NCBI GenBank assembly: GCA_035318505.1
Contig: DATHEQ010000374.1
Span: 4,421 to 68,420, forward strand
Origin: DASWDH01 sp035318505
GTDB taxonomy: Bacteria > Myxococcota_A > Polyangia > Polyangiales > Polyangiaceae
DNA length: 64,000 nt
Direction of reading: 5' to 3'
The notes beneath the pieces are model-generated. The model worked only from the letters and a program-made list of their open reading frames with translations, was not told the origin of the DNA and searched no databases. Below are positions 1 through 10,183 of this stretch, piece by piece. Position 1 is the first letter of the stretch. Each line of letters begins with the position of its first letter. A program made the translations under genes and the position numbers.

Positions 1-819
1 CGCGAGGACGTCGCGCTCCCAGCGCTCGAGCGGCGCGTGGTTCAAAAGGAACATGAGGACATCGCGCTCGGGCCGCTCGGGAAAGCGCTTTTCCCGCTCG
101 CGCGCCTCTTCGATCTTCTTGCGCTGCTCCTCGAGGTACTCCTCGGGGTTGATGAACGACTCCATGTAGTCCTTCGAGCGAAGGCGCGGAACTTCGATCT
201 CGCCGTGCTCGCCCTCTTCGGGGACCTTGTGGCGCCCGAGGAAGGGGCCCCAGGGGTCGATGAGGTTCTCGAGCGACAGGCACTGATCGATGAACTCCTC
301 GACCTTGGAGACGCCGTGGCGATCGACGGCGCGACGAATGCGCGAGCCGTGGTTGGCCATCTTGTCGATCCAGCGCCGGTTGGGATCGTACCCTTCCACT
401 TTGCGCACCGGATCGATGCGCCCGGTGGCGTCGAGATCGGTGGAACGGAAGGTGAAATTGTTCTTGAAGAAGTCGACGTGGGCGCACACGTGCGCCATGA
501 CGAGCTTTTGGTCGACGAGCGAATTGCCTTCCAGAAGATAGGCGTAAGCGGGATTGGAGTTGATGACCATCTCGTAGATCTTCGAGAGGCCGTACTCGTA
601 ACTTTTGGCGAGCTGTTCGTACTCCATACCGAATCGCCAATGCGGATAGCGGTTGGGAAACCCGCCATAGGCGGCGATTTCATTCATCTGATCGTAGGTC
701 AGGATCTCGAAAATAATCGGAAAGAAATCGAGCCCGAACTCACGCGCAAACTTCTCGATCTTGAGCTGCTCGGCGCGGAGGTACTGAGGAAGCGACGTCT
801 TCAGCGCAAATTCGGTCAC
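1..819 (-). CDS. spoVR: SpoVR family protein (3' end cut by window)
   Basis: The visible 273 residues match the SpoVR/YcgB family, a cytoplasmic family of unsettled biochemistry linked to sporulation cortex formation in Bacillus and to stress or stationary phase in Gram-negatives. Family-like stretches include FFPIIFEILTYDQMNEIAAY near residue 37, a YPHWRFGMEYEQL segment near residue 57 and AHVDFFKNNF near residue 112. The start is the GTG at 819, because the upstream DUF444 gene stops at 821, leaving one base between them. The pair is therefore co-transcribed and probably translationally coupled. The family is usually about 500 residues, so roughly the C-terminal half lies outside the window. 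Family assignment is firm; function is not. Confidence 0.93.
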   Translation of the reverse strand, partial: MTEFALKTSLPQYLRAEQLKIEKFAREFGLDFFPIIFEILTYDQMNEIAAYGGFPNRYPHWRFGMEYEQLAKSYEYGLSKIYEMVINSNPAYAYLLEGNSLVDQKLVMAHVCAHVDFFKNNFTFRSTDLDATGRIDPVRKVEGYDPNRRWIDKMANHGSRIRRAVDRHGVSKVEEFIDQCLSLENLIDPWGPFLGRHKVPEEGEHGEIEVPRLRSKDYMESFINPEEYLEEQRKKIEEAREREKRFPERPERDVLMFLLNHAPLERWERDVLA

Positions 820-820
820 G

Positions 821-1930
<1,110 letters not shown>

Positions 1931-2114
1931 CGGGCAACCTTCATCCTAGCACCACTCCCCAAGTTTCTCGTGGGCAGATCGCTTTCGAGCATGGGCCCGG
2001 GCGCCATGACGTGCTCTTCACGGGACACGCGCACGGCCGCACGCTGCTCGAGCTCGCGTGTGTGCGGATGGATCCTTCTTGCTTTTGCGCGGGTCGAGGT
2101 TACGAGAAAAAGCC

Positions 2115-2333
2115 ATGGATCTGGCCGCGCTCGGTAAGCTCGTCCTCGGGCTCGGTTTGGCGCTCGCCGCCGTGGGCGCCGTCTTGCTGCTCGTCGGAAA
2201 AGGTCTCGTGCCTCATCTACCGGGCGACCTCGCTTTTCGCGTTGGCAATGTGCGCGTCTTTCTTCCGATTGCGACGTCCATCGTCATCTCCGTTCTCTTG
2301 ACTGTCGTGCTCAATTTGTTGACGCGGCGCTAG
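2115..2333 (+). CDS. DUF2905 family small membrane protein
   Basis: A 72-residue protein with two hydrophobic segments (about residues 8-26 and 45-66) separated by a short loop containing PGDLAF and followed by NVRVFLPIATSI. This is the signature layout of the DUF2905 family, small inner-membrane proteins of unknown function. The ATG at 2115 gives the family-typical N-terminus MDLAALGKLVLGLG; an upstream ATG at 2058 would add a charged tail not seen in the family. The gene diverges from the DUF444/spoVR operon across about 185 bp. No partner gene suggests a role. Confidence 0.82.
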   Translation: MDLAALGKLVLGLGLALAAVGAVLLLVGKGLVPHLPGDLAFRVGNVRVFLPIATSIVISVLLTVVLNLLTRR

Positions 2334-2513
2334 CGAGCAAAGGATCGCGACGCGAGAGCAGGGCGCTGGTCCACTTTCTTCGGACGCGGGCTGACGAGCG
2401 GCGCGCAATGACCGGAGCTTGCCGCCGCTGCCGTGGACGGACCCTATCCTCTAGTAAGGGTCTCGGCTTTTCGCCGGGCTTGATACTGCTCAAAAGTTCA
2501 GTATGCTGTCGGA

Positions 2514-3551
2514 ATGCGACCTATTCCTGCGGCGAATCCGCGGAACCCGTGGAGCACGACAGAAGTCGAATACCTCGGCGAGCCTCCGACAGTCGGGCTG
2601 CAGGTCTTCGAAGATCACACCAAAGAGATTCTCTCGACGAACGACAGCCCCGACGTCGGCTTTCGCTACAGCATCAATCCTTACCGCGGCTGCCAGCACG
2701 CTTGCGCTTACTGCTACGCGCGTCCCACGCACGAGTACTTGAGCTTCGGCAGCGGCACTGACTTCGATCGCAAGATCGTGGTGAAGCCCCACGCGCCCGA
2801 GTTATTGCGCAAGGCATTCGCGAGGCGCTCTTGGCAGGGCGAGCTCATTGTCTTCAGCGGCAACACCGATTGCTACCAGCCGCTCGAGGCTTCCTATCGC
2901 CTCACCCGCGCATGTCTCGAGGTGTGCCTCGAGCACCAAAACCCGGTGGCTATCATCACCAAGGCGCCGCTCATCGAGCGCGACATCGACGTGCTCCTGA
3001 GGTTGAACGAGCGCGCGTCGGTAGCCGTCTGCGTCAGCATTCCCTTTTGGAACGAGGTGAATGCGCGGGCCATCGAGCCTTACGTCGCGACCCCGCAGCG
3101 CCGCATGACGACCGTCAAACGCCTCGTTCAAGCCGGCCTCCGCGTCAATGTCAACGTAGCGCCCATCATTCCGGGCTTGAACGACGAGGACATGGGTGCC
3201 GTGCTCGAAGCCGCCAAGGACGCGGGGGCATCGTCCGCGTCGATGATCGTCGTGCGCCTCCCCGGTTCGGTCAAAGAAGTGTTCGAAGAACGCGTACGCG
3301 CCGCCTTGCCGCTGCGCGCCGATCGCATCTTGGCGCGCACGCGCGAGGTCCGCGCGGGCAAGCTCAACGACCCGCGCTTCGGCACGCGCAAGACAGGCGA
3401 AGGTCACTACGCCGACACCATCGCCCAGCTGTTCGATCGCACCGCGCGGCGCCTCGGTCTCGTGCGCGACAGCGCGACGGCCCCCGAGCCGCCGACCACG
3501 TTTCGCCGACCGGGACAGCGAAAGCAGCTCGATCTCTTCGAGCCCCGTTGA
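2514..3551 (+). CDS. Radical SAM protein, PA0069/SplB-like family
   Basis: The 345-residue protein carries the radical SAM cluster motif C-x3-C-x2-C at C60, C64 and C67 (CQHACAYCYA), which would bind a [4Fe-4S] cluster and S-adenosylmethionine. The surrounding RYSINPYRGCQHACAYCYAR and the later GNTDCYQPLE are typical of the uncharacterised PA0069 / Rv2578c branch of COG1533, distantly related to spore photoproduct lyase. The substrate is unknown. The C-terminal tail (after about residue 300) is basic and proline-rich. The gene stands alone and converges with the downstream permease gene. The family call is strong; DNA photoproduct repair is not supported beyond the distant relation. Confidence 0.9.
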   Translation: MRPIPAANPRNPWSTTEVEYLGEPPTVGLQVFEDHTKEILSTNDSPDVGFRYSINPYRGCQHACAYCYARPTHEYLSFGSGTDFDRKIVVKPHAPELLRKAFARRSWQGELIVFSGNTDCYQPLEASYRLTRACLEVCLEHQNPVAIITKAPLIERDIDVLLRLNERASVAVCVSIPFWNEVNARAIEPYVATPQRRMTTVKRLVQAGLRVNVNVAPIIPGLNDEDMGAVLEAAKDAGASSASMIVVRLPGSVKEVFEERVRAALPLRADRILARTREVRAGKLNDPRFGTRKTGEGHYADTIAQLFDRTARRLGLVRDSATAPEPPTTFRRPGQRKQLDLFEPR

Positions 3552-3598
3552 GTGGACCACACGTCACAACATCATGCTCCGTCGATCGCAGCCAGAGC

Positions 3599-5671
3599 TC
3601 AGGACGACAGCGATTGCCTCTCCGGCGGCAGCGCGACGTTCGGCTCGCGTAGGGTGAGGGGTCGTTCGGGGCGTCGCTCCTTTAAGTTGAGTCTCACCGG
3701 AATGACGATCATCGGCACGCCCAGGCGTTGCAGTCGCTGCTGGATGAGGAAGGCCGTCTCGTTGTGCAAGACGCGACTGAAGAGGGTGTCTTCTTGAAAA
3801 ATGAGCTGGCCCGCCACGACCAGCGCTTTCGGATATCTCGCGCACAGGTCGGCCCCGAGTTTTTCTGCCTCGAGCGCGACTTCCGTTCCCGTCGCGTAGG
3901 CTGTCGTCGTCGAGAGGCCGAGAGCACGCCCGAAATGCTCGTAACGCGCTAGGTGCTCGCACGTCCGCTCCTCGAGCGCCCGCACTTGGTCGGCGCCTTT
4001 GAAGACATCGGAATCGACCACGGCAACGCTGACGAAGGCAACCGCCTTGAAGTGCCCCGGGAACATGCGCAGCAGCGTCAAGAGGGCATGCCGGCCGAGG
4101 CCCCCGTAGCCTCCCACGAAAAGCACCGCCACCGGCGACGCGGGGTCCGGCAAGCTTCTCACCACTTCCCGCGCCGCACCCGGGATCTCGTGGGGAGAGG
4201 GAAGCTCAACGTCGAGCCGCGCGATCGCCTGACCGACGAGGTTGTAATGCCGCTTGATGACGAAGCAGACGAAGACCAGGGCGGACGTGATGAGGAGCGT
4301 GACCCACGCGCCCTCGGTGAACTTCTCCAAGGTCATGACGACGAGGATCGTTGCGCAGAGCAGAAGGCCGACGACATGAGCCGGCAGATGCCGCCACCAG
4401 TCGGCGTGCTCTTGCCGATGTTTCACCCAATAGCGAATCATCGCCAAATTGGAGAGCGAGAACGTGAGAAAAACGTTGATGGAGTACATGACGACGAGCT
4501 TGCTCACGCTGCCTCGTGTGTAGACGAGGGCAGCGAAGGACGCTCCGGCCATGAGCAGAACGCCGTTGCGCATCGAGAGCCGTTCCGACAGCGCCGCAAA
4601 CCGGTGAGGAAGCCACGAATCGGTCGCCATGTTGGCCATGACCCGGGGTCCATCGACGAAGCCGGCTTGGGCAGCGACGAAGAGGAGCGCTCCTTCGCTG
4701 AAGAGCGCGGTCACGACGAACCACGACCCCACCGGCAGCTTGCCGATGTGCCACGACCCAACGACGCGCTCGAGCAAGACGGCGTTCATCGTTTTGCCTT
4801 CGGCCGGGGCGGCATGGACGAGGAGATAGGCGAGGAGAATTCCCGACGCCGTGAAAGCGAGGGAGACGGCCATGAGCGCCATCGTTCGCTTGGCGGTTGC
4901 AACACGCGGTTCTCGCATCAGTCCGACGCCGTTGGACACCGCCTCGATGCCCGTGTAGGTGCCGCCTCCGAGCGAGTACGCGCGCACCAACAAGGCGAGC
5001 ACGCCCATGGCGGTGAGCGTGGAAACCGAGTGCGCGACGCTGGTTCGCACCTCGCTCGTCACGGCGGGGATGCGCTCCAGGTGCCCCCCGATCGCCAACA
5101 AAATCGTGACGGCGTGCGTCAGCAAAAAGACGACGAAGATCGGCACGAGCGCGGCCACCGATTCTTTGACGCCGCGCAAATTCATGATCGTCAAAAGACC
5201 GAGACCTACCGCCGCGGCGACCATCTTGACTGGGGCGCCGTGCCCGTCGTTCCAAGAGGGCGGCAGAAAGCTGAAGATCGCGTCGGCGCCGGAAGCGATC
5301 GAGATCGTGATCGTGAGCACGTAGTCGACGAGCAGCGCCGAACCCGAGATCACGCCGACCCGCTTGCCGAGCAGCTGGGTGGCCACCACATAGCCGCCAC
5401 CGCCGCTCGGAAAGCGTTCGATGATGCGGCTGTAGCCGTAGCTGATGATGAACACGGTCGCCGCCATGGCGATCGCGAGAAACAAGGCGAGGCCGGTGTG
5501 CTCACCGAGCTGCCGAAATGCTTCTTCGGGACCGTACGCGCTCGACGAAAGCCCGTCGGCGCCGAGCCCCACCCAGGCGAGGAGCGCAACCAGCGATAGC
5601 TTGTGAAATGCTTGAGGGTCTTTGACGTCCTTAGGGGCGCCAAAGATCAGATGCCGCAGTCTTCGAGCCAC
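3599..5671 (-). CDS. APC superfamily permease with C-terminal soluble domain (KimA-like)
   Basis: The 690-residue protein starts with a short cytoplasmic leader, then GLGADGLSSSAYGPEEAF (residues about 37-54), a stretch characteristic of the KimA/YdaO-type branch of the amino acid-polyamine-cation superfamily. About twelve hydrophobic helices follow up to residue ~480. The last ~190 residues form a soluble domain with an alpha/beta look (PVAVLFVGGYGGLGRHALLT). Characterised KimA is a proton-coupled potassium importer, but other relatives move amino acids, so substrate is inferred only loosely. The GTG start at 5671 has a good ribosome site, AAGGAG, seven bases upstream. The gene is monocistronic and converges with the radical SAM gene. 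Confidence 0.85.
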   Translation of the reverse strand: MARRLRHLIFGAPKDVKDPQAFHKLSLVALLAWVGLGADGLSSSAYGPEEAFRQLGEHTGLALFLAIAMAATVFIISYGYSRIIERFPSGGGGYVVATQLLGKRVGVISGSALLVDYVLTITISIASGADAIFSFLPPSWNDGHGAPVKMVAAAVGLGLLTIMNLRGVKESVAALVPIFVVFLLTHAVTILLAIGGHLERIPAVTSEVRTSVAHSVSTLTAMGVLALLVRAYSLGGGTYTGIEAVSNGVGLMREPRVATAKRTMALMAVSLAFTASGILLAYLLVHAAPAEGKTMNAVLLERVVGSWHIGKLPVGSWFVVTALFSEGALLFVAAQAGFVDGPRVMANMATDSWLPHRFAALSERLSMRNGVLLMAGASFAALVYTRGSVSKLVVMYSINVFLTFSLSNLAMIRYWVKHRQEHADWWRHLPAHVVGLLLCATILVVMTLEKFTEGAWVTLLITSALVFVCFVIKRHYNLVGQAIARLDVELPSPHEIPGAAREVVRSLPDPASPVAVLFVGGYGGLGRHALLTLLRMFPGHFKAVAFVSVAVVDSDVFKGADQVRALEERTCEHLARYEHFGRALGLSTTTAYATGTEVALEAEKLGADLCARYPKALVVAGQLIFQEDTLFSRVLHNETAFLIQQRLQRLGVPMIVIPVRLNLKERRPERPLTLREPNVALPPERQSLSS

Positions 5672-5935
5672 AGCCGTTCTCCTTGAAAGACGAGGGCGAC
5701 GGCCGCGACACGATTGTCTATCGCTTGAAGTCCGCGCGACGCCACCGTCGTCGTACCAAGCGCTATCGCGATGGACAAGGACAGGGCAGGCCGCGCCCCA
5801 CCGCGTCTAACCAAGCGCAGCACCTCGGCTTTTCGAAAATCTTTATGACTCGCTTATGCGGCGAACCAAAACCTTGACCGAATCTTGATGGTCGCGCGAA
5901 CGCTCCGCCTACAGCGCGGGCCGAACAGGCAATTG

Positions 5936-6387
5936 TCACCTCGGCTGCGAGGCGAAAATCTTCACTTCGATGATGTACGCGAGATTGACGGCTTGTTCAT
6001 GCAAGATGAAGGGCTCGAACTGCCACTCGTACGGCCTGCATCACCGACGCATTGAGACCGTTGATGCCGTGGACGATGCAGCAGTCCTCGAGTGAGCCGT
6101 CTTTCAGTATCAGGCATTTTGATGCTGACCTTGCCTTCCACCTGGGTGCGCGCCATTTCCTCGGTGACCTTGGGTGGCACGACACGCACGGCTTTTGGGC
6201 GCGGCATGTCCGGTGCAAACTCGACCACGTCTGAGCGTTGCGCCGCGCTTCTCTTGCACAGCAGCGGAAGGTCATCCGGCGAAGGGCCCGGCACGGGCGA
6301 GGTGCTCGGCTGGCTGCCAGTTGCTGTCGGGCGACACGCGCCGACGAGGAGGACCAACGCCGCGCCGAGTCGGGTCGCGAACGTCAT
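5936..6387 (-). pseudogene. TonB-like C-terminal domain lipoprotein, interrupted by two frameshifts
   Basis: The N-terminus (ATG at 6387) reads as a lipoprotein signal ending LLVGAC, followed by a proline-rich stretch and then PPKVTEEMARTQVEGKVSIK, the opening of a TonB C-terminal-type domain. The reading then continues in a second frame (CLILKDGSLEDCCIVHGING, from about 6117) and in a third (WQFEPFILHEQAV, from about 6024) to a stop at 5936. Joining the three frames gives a coherent domain of the kind that couples inner- and outer-membrane proteins. The first break sits at a run of four A residues. Either the gene is dead or the assembly has two indel errors. It lies seven bases downstream of the preceding lipoprotein gene. 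Confidence 0.75.
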
Positions 6388-6394
6388 GCGCGAC

Positions 6395-6976
6395 TTAGAG
6401 CTCCATGTACCCGCCCGGAACCACGACCGTGTCGTCGGTGCCGGCGATCGTGAACACGCCCCAACATGCGAGCTTGGTCACGCCGGCAAAGGCGATGTCG
6501 TCGCCGTGGGACCCGACAGGGCCGAGCACGGCGAGGTTCGAGCGACGAACGCCCCACGAACCCGGCCCGTGTTGGAGGATGCCCTCGTTCAGCTCTCGTC
6601 CAGCTTCGTCAGCGGAGGCGAGAATGGCGACGCGAAGACGAACGGGCCGCTCCGTGCCGGCCCCGCCTAGGTTCAGGTACATGAGGTCGGCGCGCGGGCG
6701 CTCGATGCGCACGTCGATGTGCTGCCGCTCGAGAAAACGCACGATGCTGGTCTCGTCGAGACGCGCGTAATCGGGGCGCAGCTCGTCGGCGTCGCAGAGC
6801 CCGGAGCGAAAGCGGATGGCGTCGAGCTCGGAGGTCGCGGGAGCGCCACTGCGATGCCGAACGAAGCTGTGCCAATCCGATCCGCTGGTCATGCGCAGGC
6901 TCGGACTGCTGCAAGCGAGTGCGGCGAGGGGTGCGGCGAGGAGGACCCACGGGAGCAATCGGTAATCGGTACGCAT
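6395..6976 (-). CDS. Putative lipoprotein of unknown function
   Basis: I do not recognise a family. The 193-residue product begins with a lipoprotein signal (LLPWVLLAAPLAALAC, lipid-attachment Cys at about residue 22). The mature part has no repeats or catalytic signature; it contains two cysteines (in GLCDADE and LACWGVF) that could pair, and a Gly-rich centre (YLNLGGAGTERP). The ATG at 6976 is chosen over the GTG at 6979, because the latter lies inside a perfect hairpin that directly touches the ATG. It is the first gene of a two-gene unit with the broken TonB-like gene, seven bases downstream. Confidence 0.65.
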   Translation of the reverse strand: MRTDYRLLPWVLLAAPLAALACSSPSLRMTSGSDWHSFVRHRSGAPATSELDAIRFRSGLCDADELRPDYARLDETSIVRFLERQHIDVRIERPRADLMYLNLGGAGTERPVRLRVAILASADEAGRELNEGILQHGPGSWGVRRSNLAVLGPVGSHGDDIAFAGVTKLACWGVFTIAGTDDTVVVPGGYMEL

Positions 6977-6994
6977 CACGAGCTATCGCTCGTG
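6977..6994 (-). promoter_or_regulatory. Perfect inverted repeat touching the start codon at 6976
   Basis: CACGAGC-TATC-GCTCGTG forms a 7-bp perfect stem with a 4-base loop that ends immediately before the ATG of the lipoprotein gene. No Shine-Dalgarno sequence is visible. It could be a repressor site over the start or an RNA hairpin controlling translation; neither is shown. Confidence 0.45.
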
Positions 6995-7082
6995 CTTACC
7001 TCAAGTCGCCCCAGGAAAGAACCCCTGGAGGGCAGTACACACCGTTGCCACGTTTTGCGCGCGTTGGTAGGCTCCCTCGGCT

Positions 7083-7715
7083 TTGCACCGCCCCCTCCTC
7101 TTTTCGATGACATGCGCGTGGCTCGCGGGTTGCGGCGGCGCGCCGGACACCGCTGCCCGCAATCGGACGTTTTACGATTGGACCGCGGCCGGCCCGGGGA
7201 ACACCGCGGCGCAGTTCGAGCAGCGTTATCCGCCCCTCGATCTGGGGGAGAAACAGCCGAACCCCGAGTACCTCGGCGTCCTCGTCGTGCGCGGCGGCAT
7301 TCGGCTCTCGCGCCCCAAGGAGTGGATGATCCGCGAGGCGAGCAACGAACCTGGTCGCGCCTATATTCAATACACATCGCCGCGCGCGTATTCGTTCGGC
7401 GTCTACGAACGACCGGATTCCCCGAGCGATCTGTGGCGCGACGTCATGACGCGCTACGAAGACGACGTCGCCTCGGTGGGGGCCAAGGCGGTGGGGCGGC
7501 GCGTGCCGGTGGCGACGTGGCGGGGCCAGGGGCGCGCGTACTCCATCGAGCGCAAGGTCGAGGCGGCCAAAAAGCCGCTCATCAGCCGCTCGCGCGAGAT
7601 CCTACTGCGGGGCGAGCACCGCATCGTGATCGTCCAGATCGTGCACGACGGCGAGGACATGTCCGCCATCGACGCCGAGCTCACGCGCGTCATCGGCACG
7701 ATGGAGGTGCTCTGA
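7083..7715 (+). CDS. Putative lipoprotein of unknown function
   Basis: The 210-residue product starts at a TTG (7083), needed to give a full lipoprotein signal ending WLAGC with the lipid-attachment Cys at residue 17; the only nearby ATG would leave just nine residues before that Cys. The mature protein contains IRLSRPKEWMIREAS and ends in a beta/alpha pattern (EHRIVIVQIVHDGEDMSAID) resembling the PsbP-like or DUF1795-type lipoproteins that carry a central EW-containing strand, but the match is weak. Its stop overlaps the ATG of the next lipoprotein gene (TGATG), so the two are translationally coupled and probably work together. Confidence 0.68.
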   Translation: MHRPLLFSMTCAWLAGCGGAPDTAARNRTFYDWTAAGPGNTAAQFEQRYPPLDLGEKQPNPEYLGVLVVRGGIRLSRPKEWMIREASNEPGRAYIQYTSPRAYSFGVYERPDSPSDLWRDVMTRYEDDVASVGAKAVGRRVPVATWRGQGRAYSIERKVEAAKKPLISRSREILLRGEHRIVIVQIVHDGEDMSAIDAELTRVIGTMEVL

Positions 7716-8665
7716 TGACCGCCCGTAACGCGCTCGCGGCGCTGGGACTGGCGACGCTCGTTTCCTGCGCGGGCGCCGTCGAATCGTCGAAGCTCGAAGA
7801 CGGCGCGCGACGCACCGTACCGGTGCCCATCTGCTTGAAACCGCTTCCACGTCACGGTGCGAGCGGGATCATGGCAACGCTGAAACCGGAAGACTACTGG
7901 TCGACGCTGCTTCCGAGCTTTGATCCGAGCGCGGGGACGGTCGACCGAACGTCGGCCGACTGCTCGGGCCGGCAGCTGCTCGGCGGCCCCGAGCTGCTCC
8001 AGGTCGAAGGGCCGCGCACGGGCCCGGTCAAGGTTGCCGAAGGGGACGCCACGGTCACGCCGGGGCCCGATGGCTTCAAAATCGTGTGGCTGCGCACGCA
8101 CCGTTTGACCGGCGGCGACGCGGCGGGCCTGCTCGCGCTGATGCGCGCCAAGGAGGCGTACGCCGAGGTGTACGCGGTGGGAATGCATCGCGGAAATCCC
8201 GCGCGGGCGCGCTTCGCCTTCGAACGCCTCGGCCCGGAGATCTTGGTGACGGCGACCGACGAAGGGTGCACGGGCGTGAAAGCGAACCAGCCGTGCGAGA
8301 CGATGCTCACCACCTATCTGATGCGAAGCGGTGAGCTCGTGCCGGGCGCGCGATTCGCGATCGATCGCATCGCGTACGGGCCCGCTGCCGGTGTCAGCGG
8401 CAACGCACAGTACCGTCTCACGGCAGCGCCCGTCTTCCAGGAGCGATCGATCCGCGTCGTCGAGCAAATCGTCGTGCGCGATTCGGCGCAAGGCGAGATA
8501 CGAAAATCCGATCTCGAGCGCACGTTCACTTTGGCCAACCGGTCCAGCTTCGTGGCCAGCACCGAATCGCTGTGGGGACAGGTCATCGGCGGGGGGAAAC
8601 CCGCGGCGAATGGTGGCGCCGCGAATCCGCCGCCGCCGCCCCCTCCTCCGGCACCCCCGCGCTAA
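7715..8665 (+). CDS. Putative lipoprotein with proline-rich C-terminus
   Basis: I do not recognise a family in these 316 residues. The ATG at 7715 overlaps the stop of the preceding lipoprotein gene and gives a lipoprotein signal MTARNALAALGLATLVSC, with Cys 18 as the lipid anchor. The open frame extends far upstream, but the start is fixed by the signal and the overlap. The body has several cysteines (PICLKPL, ADCSGRQ, EGCTGVK, QPCETML) that may form disulfides in the periplasm. The last residues are a run of prolines (PPPPPPPPAPPR), possibly a flexible or wall-spanning tail. Both genes of this pair appear to encode envelope proteins. Confidence 0.7.
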   Translation: MTARNALAALGLATLVSCAGAVESSKLEDGARRTVPVPICLKPLPRHGASGIMATLKPEDYWSTLLPSFDPSAGTVDRTSADCSGRQLLGGPELLQVEGPRTGPVKVAEGDATVTPGPDGFKIVWLRTHRLTGGDAAGLLALMRAKEAYAEVYAVGMHRGNPARARFAFERLGPEILVTATDEGCTGVKANQPCETMLTTYLMRSGELVPGARFAIDRIAYGPAAGVSGNAQYRLTAAPVFQERSIRVVEQIVVRDSAQGEIRKSDLERTFTLANRSSFVASTESLWGQVIGGGKPAANGGAANPPPPPPPPAPPR

Positions 8666-8712
8666 GCCCTACGCTGACACGCTAGCGAGCGAAACGCGGT
8701 CCGCGCGCCCGG

Positions 8713-9399
8713 TTACCAGCAGAGCAAGTTACCCGAGTAGCCGCACTCGGGGCGCTGCATCAGGGAATACATGAGCCCCGTTCCGAGGCCGATGGCTGCA
8801 CCGACGCCGGCCGTCGCCCAGACTTGCCCGCCCGTCTCCCAATTGCCACTCGTGCGACCGACCGCGGTGATGACGGCGAGCACGAGGGGTACCCCCACTT
8901 GGCCGGTGAATGCGCCGGCATTGAACCGCCCGTCGCTCCACTTCATCGTGTCGCCGAGGAAGACGCCGGTGCCCTGTCCCAACGCGCTGAACGCGAGAAA
9001 AGACTGGCTCGAAAACATGCCGTAGGTCGTGCAAGCCGGGGAATAGCCGTCGATGTCTTCGCAGCCCGGTCGCGGCGATTCGAACGAGTTTTTGAGGTGG
9101 TGCTCGTTCACGAGGGTGAGCGTCGCGAGCGTCATGATGGGGGCGAGCGCGGAAAGATGCCAACGTGCTTTCCAGCCGGCCGTCACCTCGGGGTCGGCGT
9201 AGAAAATGCGCGGCATCACGAGCTCGAGCCCAAGGGCGGAGAGGGCCATGATCGTCGTAGCGTCGTTCCAGGCGTCGCTGCGCACGATGGGGCCGGGCGC
9301 CGTCTGCGCGCGCGCAGGCGATGCGATGGACATGGCCGCCGTGAGCGCCGCGCAGGCGACGAGCAAACCCCATGGGTATTTTCGGCGGGTCGCCGTCAT
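8713..9399 (-). CDS. PAP2-like membrane protein with degraded catalytic motifs
   Basis: The ATG at 9399 gives a signal peptide ending SPARAQTA, then several hydrophobic segments, 228 residues in all. The layout follows the PAP2 phosphatase family: KNSFESPRP fits the first motif (K-x6-RP). However, where the family has PSGH this protein has SSQS, and where it has R-x5-H-W-x2-D it has GRTSGNWETG, so both histidines and the aspartate are absent. It is therefore likely a non-catalytic member or a binding protein derived from that fold. Cysteines in PGCEDIDGYSPAC and ECGYSGNLLC may form disulfides. It stands alone on its strand. Confidence 0.6.
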   Translation of the reverse strand: MTATRRKYPWGLLVACAALTAAMSIASPARAQTAPGPIVRSDAWNDATTIMALSALGLELVMPRIFYADPEVTAGWKARWHLSALAPIMTLATLTLVNEHHLKNSFESPRPGCEDIDGYSPACTTYGMFSSQSFLAFSALGQGTGVFLGDTMKWSDGRFNAGAFTGQVGVPLVLAVITAVGRTSGNWETGGQVWATAGVGAAIGLGTGLMYSLMQRPECGYSGNLLCW

Positions 9400-9586
9400 C
9401 GGTCGGTTTCGCACGCCGGGCACATTAGTCCCGCCGTCCTTCCAATCGCAACAGGATTAGCTCGGTGCGAAGCGCGGTGTGGCAGGCGTGCCACGAGCGC
9501 CCGCGGCGCGCGCGCGCTATCGTCGTGAACTCCGCCGTCGAGAGAACCCTTGGGCGTAGAGAGAACCTTGGAAACACCGCCCGCTC

Positions 9587-9780
9587 GGGGTGCCTTGGGG
9601 CGGGCGGCCGGAAGCGCGTTCGGCCGCCCGACGGGTGGCGGCGATCGTTACGTGCGCCGTTTGTGGCTGCGGAACGCGTCGCGAGCAGACTCGCGACGGG
9701 CGCGCGACGGAACGGTGGGCGATGGCGCTGGGGAGAAAGTGGCGGCCTCTCTGCTCCGGCCGCCCGCCCCAAGGCACCCC
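9587..9780. repeat. Inverted repeat 1, 26-bp perfect arms
   Basis: Left arm 9587-9612 is the exact reverse complement of right arm 9755-9780, with 142 bases between. The arm begins GGGGTGCCTTGGGGCGGG. The right arm shares its last six bases with inverted repeat 2. Confidence 0.9.
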
Positions 9781-10046
9781 TTACTGCGGGCTATGCGCGC
9801 GGTTGGTCGAGGTTGGTCGGCGATATGCGTTGTGTCGCTGCGTCGCGTTCAGTTCTTGTCTCATGTACTCGAGGAGCATGTCCGTCAACGCGATTGCCGT
9901 TGCGTTCGCTTCGATCTTTGAACACTGCCGCCGACATTCGACATTGATCGCTCTACCCTTCGGCCATGACGCTCGAATGCAATCGCAAGTCACTGTGCGT
10001 TCGCGCGCAATCTCTCACTGCCGCGCAAAGCCCGCAGTAAGGGGTG
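9775..10046. repeat. Inverted repeat 2, 18-bp perfect arms around a lower-GC core
   Basis: Left arm 9775-9792 (CACCCCTTACTGCGGGCT) pairs perfectly with 10029-10046, enclosing 236 bases. Outside these arms the similarity continues imperfectly to about 37 bp, since both flanks carry a GGGGTGYCKTGGGGC-type sequence. Confidence 0.9.
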
Positions 10047-10183
10047 TCGTGGGGCTTGGGGACGGAGGGGGCCCCATGTCTGAGGCACCCTCAAACCATC
10101 TCCCGCACTTCGTACATCTCCAAACCCACCGCTCCGCGTTGCCGAGTTTGGGGAGGCACCGTCCCCAAGCCCCACGACACCCC
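10041..10183. repeat. Inverted repeat 3, 25-bp perfect arms
   Basis: Left arm 10041-10065 (begins GGGGTGTCGTGGGGCTTGGG) pairs perfectly with 10159-10183. Its first six bases overlap the right arm of inverted repeat 2. The arm is related to that of repeat 1 (GGGGTGYCKTGGGGC in both). Confidence 0.9.

Noticed and set aside
3953..5599. Long plus-strand frame of 548 codons opposite the permease
   Set aside because: It is antisense to a clearly conserved transporter and its translation is rich in Arg, His, Asp and Glu, the usual shadow of a GC-rich gene.
6719..7714. Upstream in-frame extension of the lipoprotein at 7715
   Set aside because: It would overlap two other genes, and the lipoprotein signal starts at 7715.
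9781..9993. 70-codon minus-strand frame inside the repeat island
   Set aside because: No ribosome site, GTG start, no family; it fits exactly between repeat arms, so it is more likely incidental.
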